Source of the DNA: Pseudolabrys sp.
Lineage (GTDB): Bacteria; Pseudomonadota; Alphaproteobacteria; Rhizobiales; Xanthobacteraceae
NCBI GenBank assembly: GCA_009694265.1
Contig: SHVM01000002.1
Span: 27,878 to 91,877, forward strand
Reading direction: 5' to 3'
Length of the DNA: 64,000 nt
A program made the translations under genes and the position numbers. Below, in pieces: positions 1 to 11,628 of the stretch. Numbering within the stretch: the stretch's first letter is position 1; each line of letters begins with the position of its first letter. A model generated the notes under the pieces. That model saw only the letters and a list, made by a program, of their open reading frames with translations, was not told the origin of the DNA and made no database searches.

Positions 1-605
1 ACCGCGACACGATCTACGATGTGGTGACGCGCACGGCGGAGGCTTGCTTCATGCCGCTCACGGTCGGCGGCGGCGTGCGCACCGTCGATGATATTCGCAA
101 GCTGCTGACGTGTGGCGCCGACAAGGTGTCGATCAATACCGCGGCGGTGAGCCGGCGCGCTTTCGTCAAGGAAGCGGCGGAAAAATTCGGCGACCAATGC
201 ATCGTGGTGGCGATCGACGCCAAGAAAGTGTCGAAACCGGGCGAGAAGGATCGCTGGGAAATCTTCACGCACGGCGGCCGCAACCCGATCGGCATCGATG
301 CGGTCGAATACGCCAGGGAAGTCGTCGCACTCGGCGCCGGCGAAATCCTGCTCACCTCGATGGACCGCGACGGCACCAAACAGGGCTATGACATCCCGCT
401 CACCCGGGCGATTGCGGATGCCATAACGGTGCCGGTGATTGCGTCCGGCGGGGTCGGCACTCTCGAGCACATGGTGGAGGGCATTCGCGACGGCCATGCC
501 ACCGCGGTGCTTGCGGCCTCGATCTTCCATTTCGGCGAGCACAGCGTGCGGGACGCCAAGGCCTATATGGCGAAAGCGGGTTTGGCTGTAAGGCTCGATC
601 CGTGA
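1..605 (+). CDS. hisF: Imidazole glycerol phosphate synthase subunit HisF (5' truncated by window edge)
   Basis: Frame open from position 3; [30 protein letters not shown] and [37 protein letters not shown] are HisF motifs. Confidence 0.97.
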   Translation, partial: RDTIYDVVTRTAEACFMPLTVGGGVRTVDDIRKLLTCGADKVSINTAAVSRRAFVKEAAEKFGDQCIVVAIDAKKVSKPGEKDRWEIFTHGGRNPIGIDAVEYAREVVALGAGEILLTSMDRDGTKQGYDIPLTRAIADAITVPVIASGGVGTLEHMVEGIRDGHATAVLAASIFHFGEHSVRDAKAYMAKAGLAVRLDP

Positions 606-630
606 GCATAACAATGCTATGGACCCGCGC

Positions 631-948
631 ATGAGCAAGTTCACATTGGCCGATCTGGAAAAACGCGTGCATGAGCGCGCCAAGGCGAGCGCGAAGGATT
701 CCTATACGCGTGCGCTGATCGACAAGGGCGTCGACCATTGCGTCAAGAAACTGGGCGAGGAGGCCATCGAAACCGCAATAGCTGCCTTGCAGGATGACAA
801 GGGGCGCCTGATCGCTGAAGCCGCCGACCTGCTCTATCATCTGCTGGTCGTGCTGGAAGCGCGCGGCGTCACGCTGGCGCAAGTCGAGGCCGAGCTGGAA
901 AAGCGCAGCGCGCAAAGCGGCCACCAAGAAAAAGCTTCGCGCATTTAA
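631..948 (+). CDS. hisE: Phosphoribosyl-ATP pyrophosphatase
   Basis: [38 protein letters not shown] motif; directly after hisF; start could also be 619. Confidence 0.93.
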   Translation: MSKFTLADLEKRVHERAKASAKDSYTRALIDKGVDHCVKKLGEEAIETAIAALQDDKGRLIAEAADLLYHLLVVLEARGVTLAQVEAELEKRSAQSGHQEKASRI

Positions 949-959
949 GGAACGGCAGC

Positions 960-1913
960 ATGGAGCTGCGCACCGACGACACGCTCTCGCCCTACCGCAC
1001 GTTCACGCGCGCGGAATGGGCGGCGTTGCGCGAGGACACGCCGATGACACTGACCTCGGAAGAGGTCACGCGTCTGCGCTCGCTGCACGACCGGCTCGAC
1101 ATCAAGGAAGTCGAGGAAATTTATCTGTCGCTGTCGCGGCTGCTCTCGCTTTATGTGGCGGCGACGCAGCGGCTGTTCCGCGCGCAGGAACGCTTCCTCG
1201 GCACCGGGGATATGAAGATGCCGTTCATCATCGGTGTCGCCGGCTCGGTGGCGGTGGGAAAATCCACCACCGCGCGCGTGCTGCAAGCCTTGCTGGCGCG
1301 CTGGCCGAACGTGCCGAAGGTCGATCTCATCACCACCGACGGGTTTCTTTTTCCGAACGCGATTCTTGAGCGCGAAGGCCTGATGGAGAAGAAAGGCTTC
1401 CCGGAAAGCTACGATCTGCCGGCGCTGCTGCGCTTTCTCACCGACGTGAAAGCCGGCCGCCATCCGGCCAGGGCGCCGGTCTATTCGCATCTCACCTACG
1501 ACGTGACGCCGAACCGATGGGTGGAAGTGGACCGGCCGGACATTCTTATCGTCGAGGGCCTGAACGTGTTGCAGACCGGGCGCCTGCCGAAGGACGGCAA
1601 GGCGATCCCATTCGTCTCCGACTTTTTCGATTTCTCGGTCTATCTCGACGCCGACGAGGTGGTGCTCAAGTCCTGGTACGTGGACCGGTTTTTAACGCTG
1701 CGCGGCACCGCGTTCCGCGATCCGAAATCCTATTTCCATCGCTATTCGAGTCTGTCGGATGACGAAGCGGTCGAGACCGCATCGTCGATCTGGGAGCGTA
1801 TCAATTTTCTTAATCTGCACGAAAATATTTTGCCGACGCGCCAGCGCGCCGATCTTATTTTGAAGAAAAACGAAAGCCACCTGGTCGACGACGTTTCGCT
1901 GCGCAGGTTGTGA
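960..1913 (+). CDS. coaA: Type I pantothenate kinase
   Basis: [22 protein letters not shown]-loop, [28 protein letters not shown]. Confidence 0.97.
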   Translation: MELRTDDTLSPYRTFTRAEWAALREDTPMTLTSEEVTRLRSLHDRLDIKEVEEIYLSLSRLLSLYVAATQRLFRAQERFLGTGDMKMPFIIGVAGSVAVGKSTTARVLQALLARWPNVPKVDLITTDGFLFPNAILEREGLMEKKGFPESYDLPALLRFLTDVKAGRHPARAPVYSHLTYDVTPNRWVEVDRPDILIVEGLNVLQTGRLPKDGKAIPFVSDFFDFSVYLDADEVVLKSWYVDRFLTLRGTAFRDPKSYFHRYSSLSDDEAVETASSIWERINFLNLHENILPTRQRADLILKKNESHLVDDVSLRRL

Positions 1914-1919
1914 ACTTTT

Positions 1920-2879
1920 TTACGCCGCCCTGCGGCTCAGGTTGAAGTGCTCGATGTAGCGTTTCTTGATCGCCGATACCGGCAGCACGATCAGCACGTC
2001 GGTGGTGCCGAATTCGTGATCCACCACCGCGCCGTCGCCGATGTAAGCGCCCAGCCGCAGATAGCCTTTGATCAACGGCGGCAGCACGCGCAGCGCTTCT
2101 TTCGGATCGATGGCTTCCTTCGAGATGCGGTTCATCTCGACATAGCGTTCGGGCAGCGCTTGTGCGCGCCACGTTTCCGGCGCCCGCGCATAGTGATGCA
2201 GGAACGACAGCGGCAGCGCGAGTTGCTTAGGGTCGGTGCCGTCGAGACTGGCGCAGCCGATCATCACGTCGAGGCGATTCTGCGACACATAGGCCCAGAT
2301 GCCGTGCCACAGCAGTTCGACCGTGCGCTTGTTGCGATAAGGCGCCAGCACGCAAGAGCGGCCGAGTTCGAGGAATTGCAATTTGTCGTGAAGCGCGATC
2401 AATCCGCCGATGTCGAATTCGCCCGCGGTGTAGAAGCCGCCATATTCCTCGGCCAGCGGCTGACGCAGCAGCCGGTAGGTGCCGACCACGACCGGTCGAT
2501 TGGCCTGCTGGCCGTCGGCCGCGGCATGATCGAGCACCAGCAGGTGGTCGCAGATCGCGTCATAGCTATCGATGTCGCGGCGCGCGAACAGCCGGCCGGG
2601 ATTGGGGATGGCCGAACCCTCCTGGTAGAAAACCCGATAGCGCAATTTCTGCGCCTGCCGCACTTCGGCGGCGGTCTGCGCCAGCCGCACTTCCAGTGAG
2701 CCGATGCGCCCCAAGCTTTGCGATGGCCGGTGTGCGCGCGCCGCCCAGGTTTGCAATCCGCCATAGGCCTGCAGCGTGGAAATCAGATTGGGAACACCGG
2801 GGCTGGCAGGCGCCGGGCGGAACCGCTCGAGCAAGCCGCGCGGTAGATCGAGATTAGTTCGGCTATCGCGGCTAGCCAT
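1920..2879 (-). CDS. OlsB-like ornithine/acyl-ACP N-acyltransferase (GNAT, hemolysin-like)
   Basis: LRYRVFYQEGSA, DSYDAICDHLLVLD, LELGRSCVLAPYRNKRTVELLWHGIWAYV, LPPLIKGYLRLGAYIGDGAVVD. Confidence 0.85.
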   Translation of the reverse strand: MASRDSRTNLDLPRGLLERFRPAPASPGVPNLISTLQAYGGLQTWAARAHRPSQSLGRIGSLEVRLAQTAAEVRQAQKLRYRVFYQEGSAIPNPGRLFARRDIDSYDAICDHLLVLDHAAADGQQANRPVVVGTYRLLRQPLAEEYGGFYTAGEFDIGGLIALHDKLQFLELGRSCVLAPYRNKRTVELLWHGIWAYVSQNRLDVMIGCASLDGTDPKQLALPLSFLHHYARAPETWRAQALPERYVEMNRISKEAIDPKEALRVLPPLIKGYLRLGAYIGDGAVVDHEFGTTDVLIVLPVSAIKKRYIEHFNLSRRAA

Positions 2880-3015
2880 GGGTATTTGGGTCCTTTTGAC
2901 GCGAATTTGGAGAGATTGGCCGAAATTTCAGCGTGAGCCCGAATCAGCGATCAAGTTCCGCCAATCCTACAACATGGGCCGGACACGAATTTATGACAAT
3001 GTGGGGAAGCTTTGA

Positions 3016-5331
3016 TTAAGCCGCAAGCGGGGCCCGGCGCGCTACGTTCTCCAGCGCCTCGCGCAAGCGCTCGCGATCCAGCGGTTTAACCAGCAGGGCG
3101 TCCATGCCGGCGGCCAGGCAAGCTTCGCGATCTTCCGCATAGGCATTGGCGGTGAGCGCCACTATCGGTGTCGGCTTGCCGTCTGTTTCGATATTGGTTT
3201 GAGCCTCGGCGGCGCGAATGCGGCGGGCGGCTTCCAGCCCATCCATGATCGGCATCTGCACGTCCATCAAAATCAAATCATAGGGCACGCTGGCAGCGCG
3301 CGAGGCTGCCCACGATTCCACCGCCGCTTCGCCATTGCCGGCGATGGTCGGGCGATGGCCGAGCCGCACCAGCAGCGCGCGCGCCAGCAACGCGTTGATC
3401 TCATTGTCCTCGGCCACCAGGATCGACAATCCTTTGCTCTTGTCTTTGCCGCTTGCCTCAGCCGCGCTGGCCGTTTCATTGCTTTCGTCGACGGCTTCCG
3501 CGACCGAATGTTCAAATTCATTTTCGGCGCGCATTCTCGCCGCCAGCGACACGGCGCGCACCGGCTTGATCAGATAACCGTTGAAGCCCGCGGCCTTGAG
3601 CGCCGGCATTTCATGACGTTCGCTCGGCCGCATCAGCACGATGCGGCGCGCCACTTTGAGCTGGTTAAGATCGCCATTGGCGATCATCTTCTGGGCCAGC
3701 GGAAAATCGACCAGCAGCGCATCCCAGCACCGCTCCGGCAGCAGCGCGGACGCGATTTGCACGTCGATCACCGCGCAGATTTTGGCGCCCCAGCGGCCAA
3801 GCCGCCGCGCCAGCAGCGACGCCTCGATTTCCGCCGCCGCCACGATCATCACCGCCGCGTCATGCAGAACCGGCGCGGCGAATTCGGATTGGTCCACTTC
3901 CGCCGGCGCCGGTTGCAGCGGCACGGTGAAACTGAAAGTCGCGCCGTTACCTGGCTCGCTTGCCACCGCGATGCGGCCGTCCATGCGCTCGACGATGCGC
4001 TTGGAGATGGCGAGGCCGAGCCCCGTACCGCCGAATTTGCGCGTCGACGAGCCGTCGGCCTGCTCGAAATCGAGGAAGATGCGCTGCTGATCGCCGGTCT
4101 TTAATCCGATGCCGGAATCGCGCACCTGGAAACAGATCTCGTTGTCGCGCTCGCCCGGCTCGACGATCACGGCGACGCCGCCACGTTCGGTGAACTTGAT
4201 GGCGTTGCCGGCGAGGTTGAGCAGCACCTGGCGCAGGCGGGCGGCATCGCCCACGATGTTCGCGGGTAAGCGTTCGTCCACGAAGGACGCAATCTCGATG
4301 CCTTTGGCTTGCGCGCGAGGCGCCAGCAGCTCGACGGCTTCCTCGACCAGCGAGGCGAGCATGAAGGGGCGCGCTTCCAGATCGAGCTTGCCGGCCTCGA
4401 TCTTGGAGAAATCGAGAACCTCTTCGATCAATGAGAGCAGCGTTTCGCCCGAGGTCTTGCCCGCCTTGGCATAGGTCACTTGTTCGGGCGTCAACGGCGT
4501 GTCGAGCAACAGATCCGCCATGCCGAGGATGCCGTTGAGCGGCGTGCGGATTTCATGACTGACCATGGCAAGGAAGCGCGACTTGGCGCGGTTGGCGGTT
4601 TCCGACTGGTCGCGGGCAATGCCAAGCGCGCGCACGGCTTCGACCCGGTCGGTGACGTCGCGGCCGACGCCTTGCACTTCGCTGCCGCTCTCGGTGCGCA
4701 CCGCGACTTCGCGCCAGGCGATCCAGCGCGCGGTCGAGCCGCAATTCGTATTATTTTCGATCTTCTGGTCATACACGCGGGTGCCGTCGGCCAGCACGCT
4801 CAGCGCGCCAGAATCCAGTATGGGCAATTCCATGACCTTGCCGATCAGGGCTTCGCGAGTTTTTCCGGCGAGTGCGCAGAAGGCGTCGTTGGCATAGGTG
4901 ACGCGCTGGCCGGCATCGCGGCGCACGATCAGGTCGCCTTGCGCTTCCAGCAGGCTACGCGCGCGCTCTTCCGCCTCGCGCAGTTCCCAATTGCGGTCGG
5001 ATAATTCCTCGAAACGCATTTCGAGCACGCGCATCTTAAATTTGTTCACGCGTCGGCGCATCAGCAGGAAGGCGATGAAGGCGCAGGCGGCGGCAAACAG
5101 CGCGCCGGCACCGATGGCATAGGCGTGCGGGTCGTAAGTCCCGCTTTGCAAGCGGATGCCAGCGATGAAGCCGAGACTGGCCGATACGATCGACAAGGTG
5201 ATCACGACCGTGCGGCCGAACAGCACCAGCGACCGCGTGTTGCGCGAGGCGGCCCTGATGGCGGAAACGTTTTTTGATGCTGATTTTAATTGCATGGGCC
5301 CAGTTGCCATTTGGCATTGGGAATCTTGCAA
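3016..5331 (-). CDS. Hybrid sensor histidine kinase: TM, PAS, HisKA, HATPase, degenerate receiver, C-terminal receiver
   Basis: [25 protein letters not shown]-box; [18 protein letters not shown]-box; C-terminal [10 protein letters not shown]...[14 protein letters not shown]. Confidence 0.93.
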   Translation of the reverse strand: MQDSQCQMATGPMQLKSASKNVSAIRAASRNTRSLVLFGRTVVITLSIVSASLGFIAGIRLQSGTYDPHAYAIGAGALFAAACAFIAFLLMRRRVNKFKMRVLEMRFEELSDRNWELREAEERARSLLEAQGDLIVRRDAGQRVTYANDAFCALAGKTREALIGKVMELPILDSGALSVLADGTRVYDQKIENNTNCGSTARWIAWREVAVRTESGSEVQGVGRDVTDRVEAVRALGIARDQSETANRAKSRFLAMVSHEIRTPLNGILGMADLLLDTPLTPEQVTYAKAGKTSGETLLSLIEEVLDFSKIEAGKLDLEARPFMLASLVEEAVELLAPRAQAKGIEIASFVDERLPANIVGDAARLRQVLLNLAGNAIKFTERGGVAVIVEPGERDNEICFQVRDSGIGLKTGDQQRIFLDFEQADGSSTRKFGGTGLGLAISKRIVERMDGRIAVASEPGNGATFSFTVPLQPAPAEVDQSEFAAPVLHDAAVMIVAAAEIEASLLARRLGRWGAKICAVIDVQIASALLPERCWDALLVDFPLAQKMIANGDLNQLKVARRIVLMRPSERHEMPALKAAGFNGYLIKPVRAVSLAARMRAENEFEHSVAEAVDESNETASAAEASGKDKSKGLSILVAEDNEINALLARALLVRLGHRPTIAGNGEAAVESWAASRAASVPYDLILMDVQMPIMDGLEAARRIRAAEAQTNIETDGKPTPIVALTANAYAEDREACLAAGMDALLVKPLDRERLREALENVARRAPLAA

Positions 5332-5407
5332 TTTTATTCCACGCCGCGGGCCTTAGGCCGGTGCGCGCGAACATGGTGAATAAGGAGTTAAGGCAGGGAG
5401 ACAGCGG

Positions 5408-5896
5408 TTAGCGGCGTTCGGCGAATTCGCGGGCGCCGGCGCCGGTCATCGCCGCGTTTTTGGCGGAGGTTTGCCAGATCACCGCGAACAAAGCGGCGGC
5501 ATCCTGTTCGGTGTAATGCGCTGACCGCACATAGATTTTGGTGTCGGCCGTCGAGCGCGACAGCGCCACAATGAGATCGGGCTTAGGCGCCACCGGATCG
5601 ATGCGGATGATGTTGATGGCGGCGGCGCCCTTGCAGGTGGCGCCCTCATCGCCGTCATCGAGCAGCACGAAATTGGCCGCTGCCGGATCGTCCACGATCT
5701 GCAGGCGCAGGTTAGGGCTTGGCGCCATGTTGTCGATGCGGACGGTGTAGTTGGCGGAGGCGTTGCCGGAGATCCGATAGCCGGCATGGCCGGCGATGAA
5801 GCAGGGGTTCGCGCTGGACGCAAAGAACGAGCTGGCGGTTGCCGCCGGTATGGCAACAATCAGAACCATCAGAGAAACAATGTGCGTGCGCGTCAT
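5408..5896 (-). CDS. Secreted hypothetical protein
   Basis: Start MTRTHIVSLMVLIVAIPAATASS resembles a signal peptide; ORF closed at both ends; function not recognised. Confidence 0.65.
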   Translation of the reverse strand: MTRTHIVSLMVLIVAIPAATASSFFASSANPCFIAGHAGYRISGNASANYTVRIDNMAPSPNLRLQIVDDPAAANFVLLDDGDEGATCKGAAAINIIRIDPVAPKPDLIVALSRSTADTKIYVRSAHYTEQDAAALFAVIWQTSAKNAAMTGAGAREFAERR

Positions 5897-6181
5897 GTTC
5901 GGCCCCCCGGCCGGCGCAGCCAAATCGGCGCGCTGCGGCAAGGCTAGGAGCAACCGATTACCGGTTTATTAAATTGCCACCAATCGCGCGCCACGCGGGC
6001 GGCGACCTCGCGGCTGCCCTCAGACGGCGGCGGCAGGATCAAATCGAGGCTGAGGACGTTGGCGACGAGCTGGAAGAGTTGATCTGGCAGGTGCAGCACC
6101 TGGGGTCGCGCCAGCCACGAATCGCCTACGCGTTCGACGGCTTTGGCCGGGCGCTGGCCGACTGGGCGAATTAGCGCCCGG

Positions 6182-7126
6182 TTACGCCTTCCGCTTCGCC
6201 TCGATCTTGTCCCAGACCATCGCCGCCGCGTTGGGGCCACCGAGGTTCTTCACCGCGCGAATGCCGGTCGGCGAAGTGACGTTGATCTCGGTCAGCCAGT
6301 CGCCAATCACATCGATGCCGGCCAGCAACAGGCCGCGCTCGCGCAAAGCCGGTCCGAGCCGCTTACAAATTTCGCGCTCGCGCTTGGTCAATTCGGTTTC
6401 CGCCGGCGCGCCGCCGCGCACCATGTTGGAGCGCAGGTCATCGGCGGCCGGAATGCGGTTGACCGCGCCGGCGAACTCGCCGTCCACCAGCAGGATGCGC
6501 TTGTCGCCCTGTTTCACGGCCGGCAGGAATTTCTGCACCACCCATTGCTCGCGGAAGGTGACCGAGAACATGTCGAACAGCGAACCGAAATTGAGGTCGT
6601 CTTTGGTGACGCGGAATACCGCGCCGCCGCCGTGGCCATAGAGCGGCTTCATCACGATGTCGCTGTGCTCGGCGCGGAACGCCTTGATCTCGGCCAGATC
6701 GCGCGAAACAAGCGTCGGCGGCATCAGGTCGGGAAACAAGGTGACGAAAATCTTCTCCGGCGCGTTGCGCACATGCGCGGGGTCGTTGACTACCAGGGTC
6801 TTGGGGTGGATGCACTCAAGCAAATGCGTGGTGGTCACATAGGCCAGATCAAAGGGCGGGTCCTGACGCAGCAGCACCACGTCGAATTGGGCCAATTCCA
6901 CGCGCCGCGGCTCACGAAGCGTGAAATGGTCGCCCGCCTGGTCGCGCACGGTCAGGCTCTCGACGCTGGCGAAGACGTGCCCGTTGAGCAAAGCCAGCCG
7001 GTCGGGGGTGTAGTAGGCGAGCTGGTGGCCGCGCTGTTGCGCCTCCAGCAGCAGCGCGAAGGTTGAGTCGCCCTTGATGTTGATCCGCTGGATCGGATCC
7101 ATCTGTACCGCGACTTTTAGGCTCAT
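6182..7126 (-). CDS. gshB: Glutathione synthetase
   Basis: [78 protein letters not shown]. Confidence 0.97.
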   Translation of the reverse strand: MSLKVAVQMDPIQRINIKGDSTFALLLEAQQRGHQLAYYTPDRLALLNGHVFASVESLTVRDQAGDHFTLREPRRVELAQFDVVLLRQDPPFDLAYVTTTHLLECIHPKTLVVNDPAHVRNAPEKIFVTLFPDLMPPTLVSRDLAEIKAFRAEHSDIVMKPLYGHGGGAVFRVTKDDLNFGSLFDMFSVTFREQWVVQKFLPAVKQGDKRILLVDGEFAGAVNRIPAADDLRSNMVRGGAPAETELTKREREICKRLGPALRERGLLLAGIDVIGDWLTEINVTSPTGIRAVKNLGGPNAAAMVWDKIEAKRKA

Positions 7127-7255
7127 GAACGACCTTTATTGCGAGGCGAATTTACGGAGTTTTCAGGCGAACGGGCGATTAAGGCAAATAAACCGTTAAC
7201 ATCTTACCGCCATTATAGCCGCTCGGGGACCTGTCTGACATGGGTGGGGGCGCTT

Positions 7256-8935
7256 GTGACTTTGCCGAAGCTTTCGATCGCCGCCAAGCTTTATGCGATC
7301 TTCGCATTGATGGCCATCACTACGGTCGCCTTGTCGGCGGTCGCGGTATCGAATGCGCGCGACCATGCGGCGCTGACCGACGAATTCGAGTCCGCAAACG
7401 CCGGGAGCAGGAATGTCGAACGCATCAACGGCCTGATTTACGCCGTGATGATGGAATCACGCGGCATCTATTTATCCCACGACCGGGACGCCGCGGCTAA
7501 ATTCGCCGAGGCTCTGCTCAAGGCCAACGATCAGATCGGCGCCGTGATCGCCGATTGGCAAGGCAGCGTGCGCAGCGCCGACGCCAGCACTTTCAGCTAG
7601 TTCGCGGTTCGTATTGCGGAATTTCAGAATTTTGCACCCGAGCTCGTGCGCTTCGCCGAGGAATCCGGGCCGCAAGCCGCGCGTGAATGGGCGGAAAAGA
7701 ATTATCCTGCCGATGTGCGCGACGCGCTCAGCCAGGATCTGGAAAAGCTGAGCCTGCTTAACAGCACTCGCGCCGCGCGTATTTACACCCGTCTTGACCA
7801 AAGGATCGAACAAACCGGCATTCTGCTGAGCGTGCTCGCCGTATTCGCGGCCATGCTGGCGACCGCGGGCGCAATGGTGATCTCGCGCAGCGTGGCGAGG
7901 CCGCTCGCCGAAATTACCCGCGTGACCGAACAGGTCGCCGCCGGCGAAGCCGGAGTTTCGATTCCGTTCAGCGCCCGCAGCGACGAGATCGGTGTGCTGG
8001 CGCGATCAATCGGCGTGTTCAATCAAGCCATGCGTCATAATGAAGAGCTTAATCGAACCGTCGTCGACGATGCCGATAAGCGCGCGCTCCGTCAGGAACA
8101 GATGTCCGGCGAGATCTCGCGCTTCTCGGCCGACGTGGAAGCAACGCTTTCCGAACTCGGCCGCATTTCCGATCAGATGCTGGCGGCGTCGGGCCAGCTC
8201 GCCTGCGCCGCCGACGACGCTTCGGCAAAGACCGCACGCGCGGAAGCGGCATCCTCGGAAGCCTCCTCCAACGTGCGCGACATCGCGTCGGCGGCCGACG
8301 AACTGTCGGCGTCGGTCAACGAGATCGACCGGCAGGTCGCGCAGTCCAACGCCATCGCCACCAAGGCCGTGAACGAAGCGGGCCGCACCAATCTGGCGGT
8401 CAAGGAACTGGACGAAGCAGCCGCGCGCATCGGCGATGTGGTCAAGCTCATTACCGGTATCGCCGAGCAGACCAATCTGCTCGCGCTCAACGCCACCATC
8501 GAGGCGGCGCGCGCCGGCGAGTCCGGGCGCGGCTTCGCCGTGGTCGCCGGCGAGGTGAAGGCGCTTGCGGGCCAGACCAGCCGGGCGACCGAAGAAATCG
8601 GCGCGCAGATTGCCGGCATGCAGCGCGCCACCATGCGCTCGATCGAGGCGATCACCACGATCGAGCATACCATCCGCGAAATTGGCATTATCAGCAGCGC
8701 CATCGCAGCCGCCGTCACCGAGCAAGGCGCTGCCACAAGTGAAATCGCGCGCAGCGCGGAGACCGCGGCCAGTCGTACGGTCGACACCGCCAAAGAGGTC
8801 AATCTGGTGGGCTCCGCCACGCAGGACACCCGCAATAGTGCCAGCGCGGTGAAAAGCGTGGCCGACGATCTCGGTAACGTCGCCGGCCGCATCCGCGGCC
8901 AGGTTGACCTGTTCTTCGAGCGCCTGAGCGCTTAA
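7256..8935 (+). pseudogene. Methyl-accepting chemotaxis protein interrupted by an in-frame TAG (7598-7600)
   Basis: ORFs ending at 7600 and running 7646..8935 are in the same frame; TM + HAMP + [45 protein letters not shown] signalling tip; only one stop separates them. Confidence 0.85.
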
Positions 8936-9349
8936 TCAACTCGACTCGAACGCGGACAGGATGTGGCGCGGCAATTTTCCGGGTGCGACCAGAATCGCGT
9001 CGAAACGCATATCGCGAATGGTAGGCATGGGGTTAGCCGCCAGCCGGATTTCCGCGGCCGCCGCGATCCGCTGCTTTTGCCGCTCGGTGACCGCTTCAGC
9101 CGCGTCGTTCAGTGTCGCGCGCGCTTTCACTTCGACGAATATTAATGTGTGACGCCGCGCCGCGATGACATCGATTTCGCCGAGCGGGCTTTTCCAGCGC
9201 CGCGCCAATATGCGGTAGCCGTGAGCGATCAGCCAGGCCGCCGCCCGGCTCTCGGCTGAAATGCCAAGTCCGAAGGCTGCGACCAGCTCTGGTCTCGGTG
9301 CAGGTTTTGGCGCCGGCTTGTTGCGCGGCTGCGCTTTACGCCGCGCCAT
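8936..9349 (-). CDS. yraN: UPF0102 family protein YraN
   Basis: [34 protein letters not shown]; adjacent to rsmI. Confidence 0.93.
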   Translation of the reverse strand: MARRKAQPRNKPAPKPAPRPELVAAFGLGISAESRAAAWLIAHGYRILARRWKSPLGEIDVIAARRHTLIFVEVKARATLNDAAEAVTERQKQRIAAAAEIRLAANPMPTIRDMRFDAILVAPGKLPRHILSAFESS

Positions 9350-10262
9350 CGCCGCCCTCCTTTTCGAGTTCGAGCGCGCGCCGGTAAACTTCGCGGCGCG
9401 GGCGGCCGGTGGCGAGCGCCACTTCTCCGACCGCGTCCTTGACCGAAACGCGCGCCAGCGCACGGCGCAGCAATTCGTCGAGATCGTCGGCATTGCCATC
9501 GTTGTCGGCGGGCGGCGCCACCACGATGACGATCTCGCCGCGCGTCTCGTGGCCTGCCGCGTAATCGTGCGCGAGACCGGCCAGATCGCCGCGGCGGATT
9601 TCCTCATGCAGCTTGGTGAGCTCGCGGCAGATCGCGGCGGCACGCGGTCCCAATCCCGCGGCGAGATCGGCGAGCGATGAGGCCAGCCGCGGCCCGCTCT
9701 CGAACAGCACGAGCGTTGCCGGTATAGCGGCAATCTCGGCGATGCGCTTTTGCCGCCCGGACTGCTTCACCGGCAGAAATCCCTCGAAGAAAAAACGGTC
9801 CGTTGGCAGGCCCGCAACGCTGAGCGCTCCCAGCACCGCGGAGGCTCCCGGCAGCGCAGTGACGGGGTGCCCTGCCTCGCAGGCCGCGCGCACCAGTTTG
9901 TAGCCAGGGTCCGAAATCAGCGGCGTGCCGGCGTCCGACACCAGCGCAACCGCCTGGCCCTCAGCGAGCCGGGCAAGAATCTTCGGCCGTGCCTCGTCAG
10001 CATTATGCTCGTGATAGGGCATAAGCGGGATTTTGATGCCGTAACGCCCGGTGAGCTTGCGGGTGACCCTGGTATCCTCGCAGGCGATGCAATCGGCGGC
10101 TGCCAGCAGCTCGAGCGCGCGCAAACTGATGTCGCCCAGGTTTCCGATCGGGGTGGCGACCAGATAGAGGCCGCCCGCAGGCTTGCCGGCCTCGATCGCG
10201 GCGCCGAACGGCGAATACAGGCGTAGCCGCCTGTCCGCTTCAGTATTTTTGTCCTTGGCCAT
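9336..10262 (-). CDS. rsmI: 16S rRNA (cytidine(1402)-2'-O)-methyltransferase
   Basis: [40 protein letters not shown]; start possibly 10325; overlaps yraN start. Confidence 0.95.
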   Translation of the reverse strand: MAKDKNTEADRRLRLYSPFGAAIEAGKPAGGLYLVATPIGNLGDISLRALELLAAADCIACEDTRVTRKLTGRYGIKIPLMPYHEHNADEARPKILARLAEGQAVALVSDAGTPLISDPGYKLVRAACEAGHPVTALPGASAVLGALSVAGLPTDRFFFEGFLPVKQSGRQKRIAEIAAIPATLVLFESGPRLASSLADLAAGLGPRAAAICRELTKLHEEIRRGDLAGLAHDYAAGHETRGEIVIVVAPPADNDGNADDLDELLRRALARVSVKDAVGEVALATGRPRREVYRRALELEKEGGDGAA

Positions 10263-10402
10263 GCACGGTACTGTAGAGGCTGCACCCGTGGCCGTCATCG
10301 GGGACGAATTCTCTTTATTTTTCATTGCCTTAATTTTTCCGGGACAAAATCGGCGATAAAAGATAGGACTGACATAATTCGCCTTCGCGTGGGGAGCGGC
10401 CA

Positions 10403-11620
10403 TTGCTGGGAACGTCGCTGGACGAAGTAGCGATACTGACGCGCGGCCTGCGCCGCGCGCGGTGCGCGCTGTCCGTTGCCGCGGCGGCTCTCGCTCTGGC
10501 GGCCTGCGCCAACACCTTCGATCAATTGGGCGGCGGCACGCCGGTCCAGCAAGGGACCGAGCAGCCGCCCGCTGCCATGATCGGCACCGGGCAGATCCGC
10601 GTCGGTTTGATTCTGCCGCTGTCGGCGCCGGGCAATGCCGGCGTGGCCGCGCTGTCGATGAAGAACGCCGCCGAAATGGCGCTTGCCGAATTTAAGGAAC
10701 CGAACATCCAGCTGCTGGTGAAGGACGACACCGGCACGCCGCAGGGCGCGCAACAGGCCGCCCAGCAGGCGCTCGACGAAGGCGCCGAAATCATCGTCGG
10801 CCCGCTGTTCGCGCAATCGGTGAGCGCGGTCGGCAGTGTGGCGCGCACCCGCAATATTCCGGTGATTGCGTTCTCCACCGACTCCAGCGTCGCCGCGCGC
10901 GGTGTCTATCTGTTGAGCTTCCTGCCGGAGTCGGATGTGCGGCGCATCGTCGATTACGCCATCTCCCGGGGCAAGCGCTCATTCGCGGCCCTGCTGCCGG
11001 ATAACGCCTATGGCGCGGTGGTGGAGGCGGCGTTCCAGCAGGAGGTGGCGCGGCGCGGCGGGCGCGTACTGGCCATCGAAAAATATCCCCTCGATCCGGG
11101 CAAGATGGCCGAGCCGATCCGGCGCGTGGCGCAGGCGGCAAGCCGGGTCGACAGCATTTTCATTCCCGATGGCGCCGACGCGGTGCCGCAAGTCGTAGCA
11201 AGTCTCGCTTCCGCCGGCGTCAATCTCAAGCGCGTGCAATTGCTCGGCACCGGATTATGGGACGAGGCGCGCATCTTCCAGACCGCGGCGCTCGACGGCG
11301 GCTGGTATGCCGCGCCGGAATCGACCGGCTTCCGCAATTTCTCAACCCGCTACCGCGCCCGCTTTGGGCAGGATCCGGTGCGCACGGCGACGCTGACCTA
11401 TGATGCGGTGGCGCTGGTCGCAGCCCTGGTGAAGACGCAAGGCCCGCAGCGCTTCAGCGAGCAGACCCTCACCGCCTCTTCGGGCTTTGCCGGCATCGAC
11501 GGCATATTCCGCTTCCGCGCCGACGGCACCAATGAGCGCGGGCTTTCGGTGTTGCGGGTCGCGCCGACGGGCGGCCAGGTGATTGGCCAGGCGCCGCGCT
11601 CGTTCGCGCCGGGGACCTGA
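10403..11620 (+). CDS. Penicillin-binding protein activator / LpoA-like periplasmic binding-fold lipoprotein
   Basis: Lipobox LAACA; IRVGLILPLSAPGNAGVAALSMKNAAEMALAEF; divergent from rsmI. Confidence 0.85.
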   Translation: MLGTSLDEVAILTRGLRRARCALSVAAAALALAACANTFDQLGGGTPVQQGTEQPPAAMIGTGQIRVGLILPLSAPGNAGVAALSMKNAAEMALAEFKEPNIQLLVKDDTGTPQGAQQAAQQALDEGAEIIVGPLFAQSVSAVGSVARTRNIPVIAFSTDSSVAARGVYLLSFLPESDVRRIVDYAISRGKRSFAALLPDNAYGAVVEAAFQQEVARRGGRVLAIEKYPLDPGKMAEPIRRVAQAASRVDSIFIPDGADAVPQVVASLASAGVNLKRVQLLGTGLWDEARIFQTAALDGGWYAAPESTGFRNFSTRYRARFGQDPVRTATLTYDAVALVAALVKTQGPQRFSEQTLTASSGFAGIDGIFRFRADGTNERGLSVLRVAPTGGQVIGQAPRSFAPGT

Positions 11621-11628
11621 TTTTAAAG

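Noticed and set aside
5944-6240. Short ORFs on both strands between the secreted hypothetical protein and gshB
   Set aside because: Both strands look partly coding (minus: ...LDLILPPPSEGSREVAARVARDWWQFNKPVIGCS; plus: ...GDELEELIWQVQHLGSRQPRIAYAFDGFGRALADWAN) but neither has a convincing start or recognised family; a protein search is needed to decide.
6143-7066. 307-aa plus-strand ORF opposite gshB
   Set aside because: Shadow ORF; GshB motifs are unambiguous on the minus strand.
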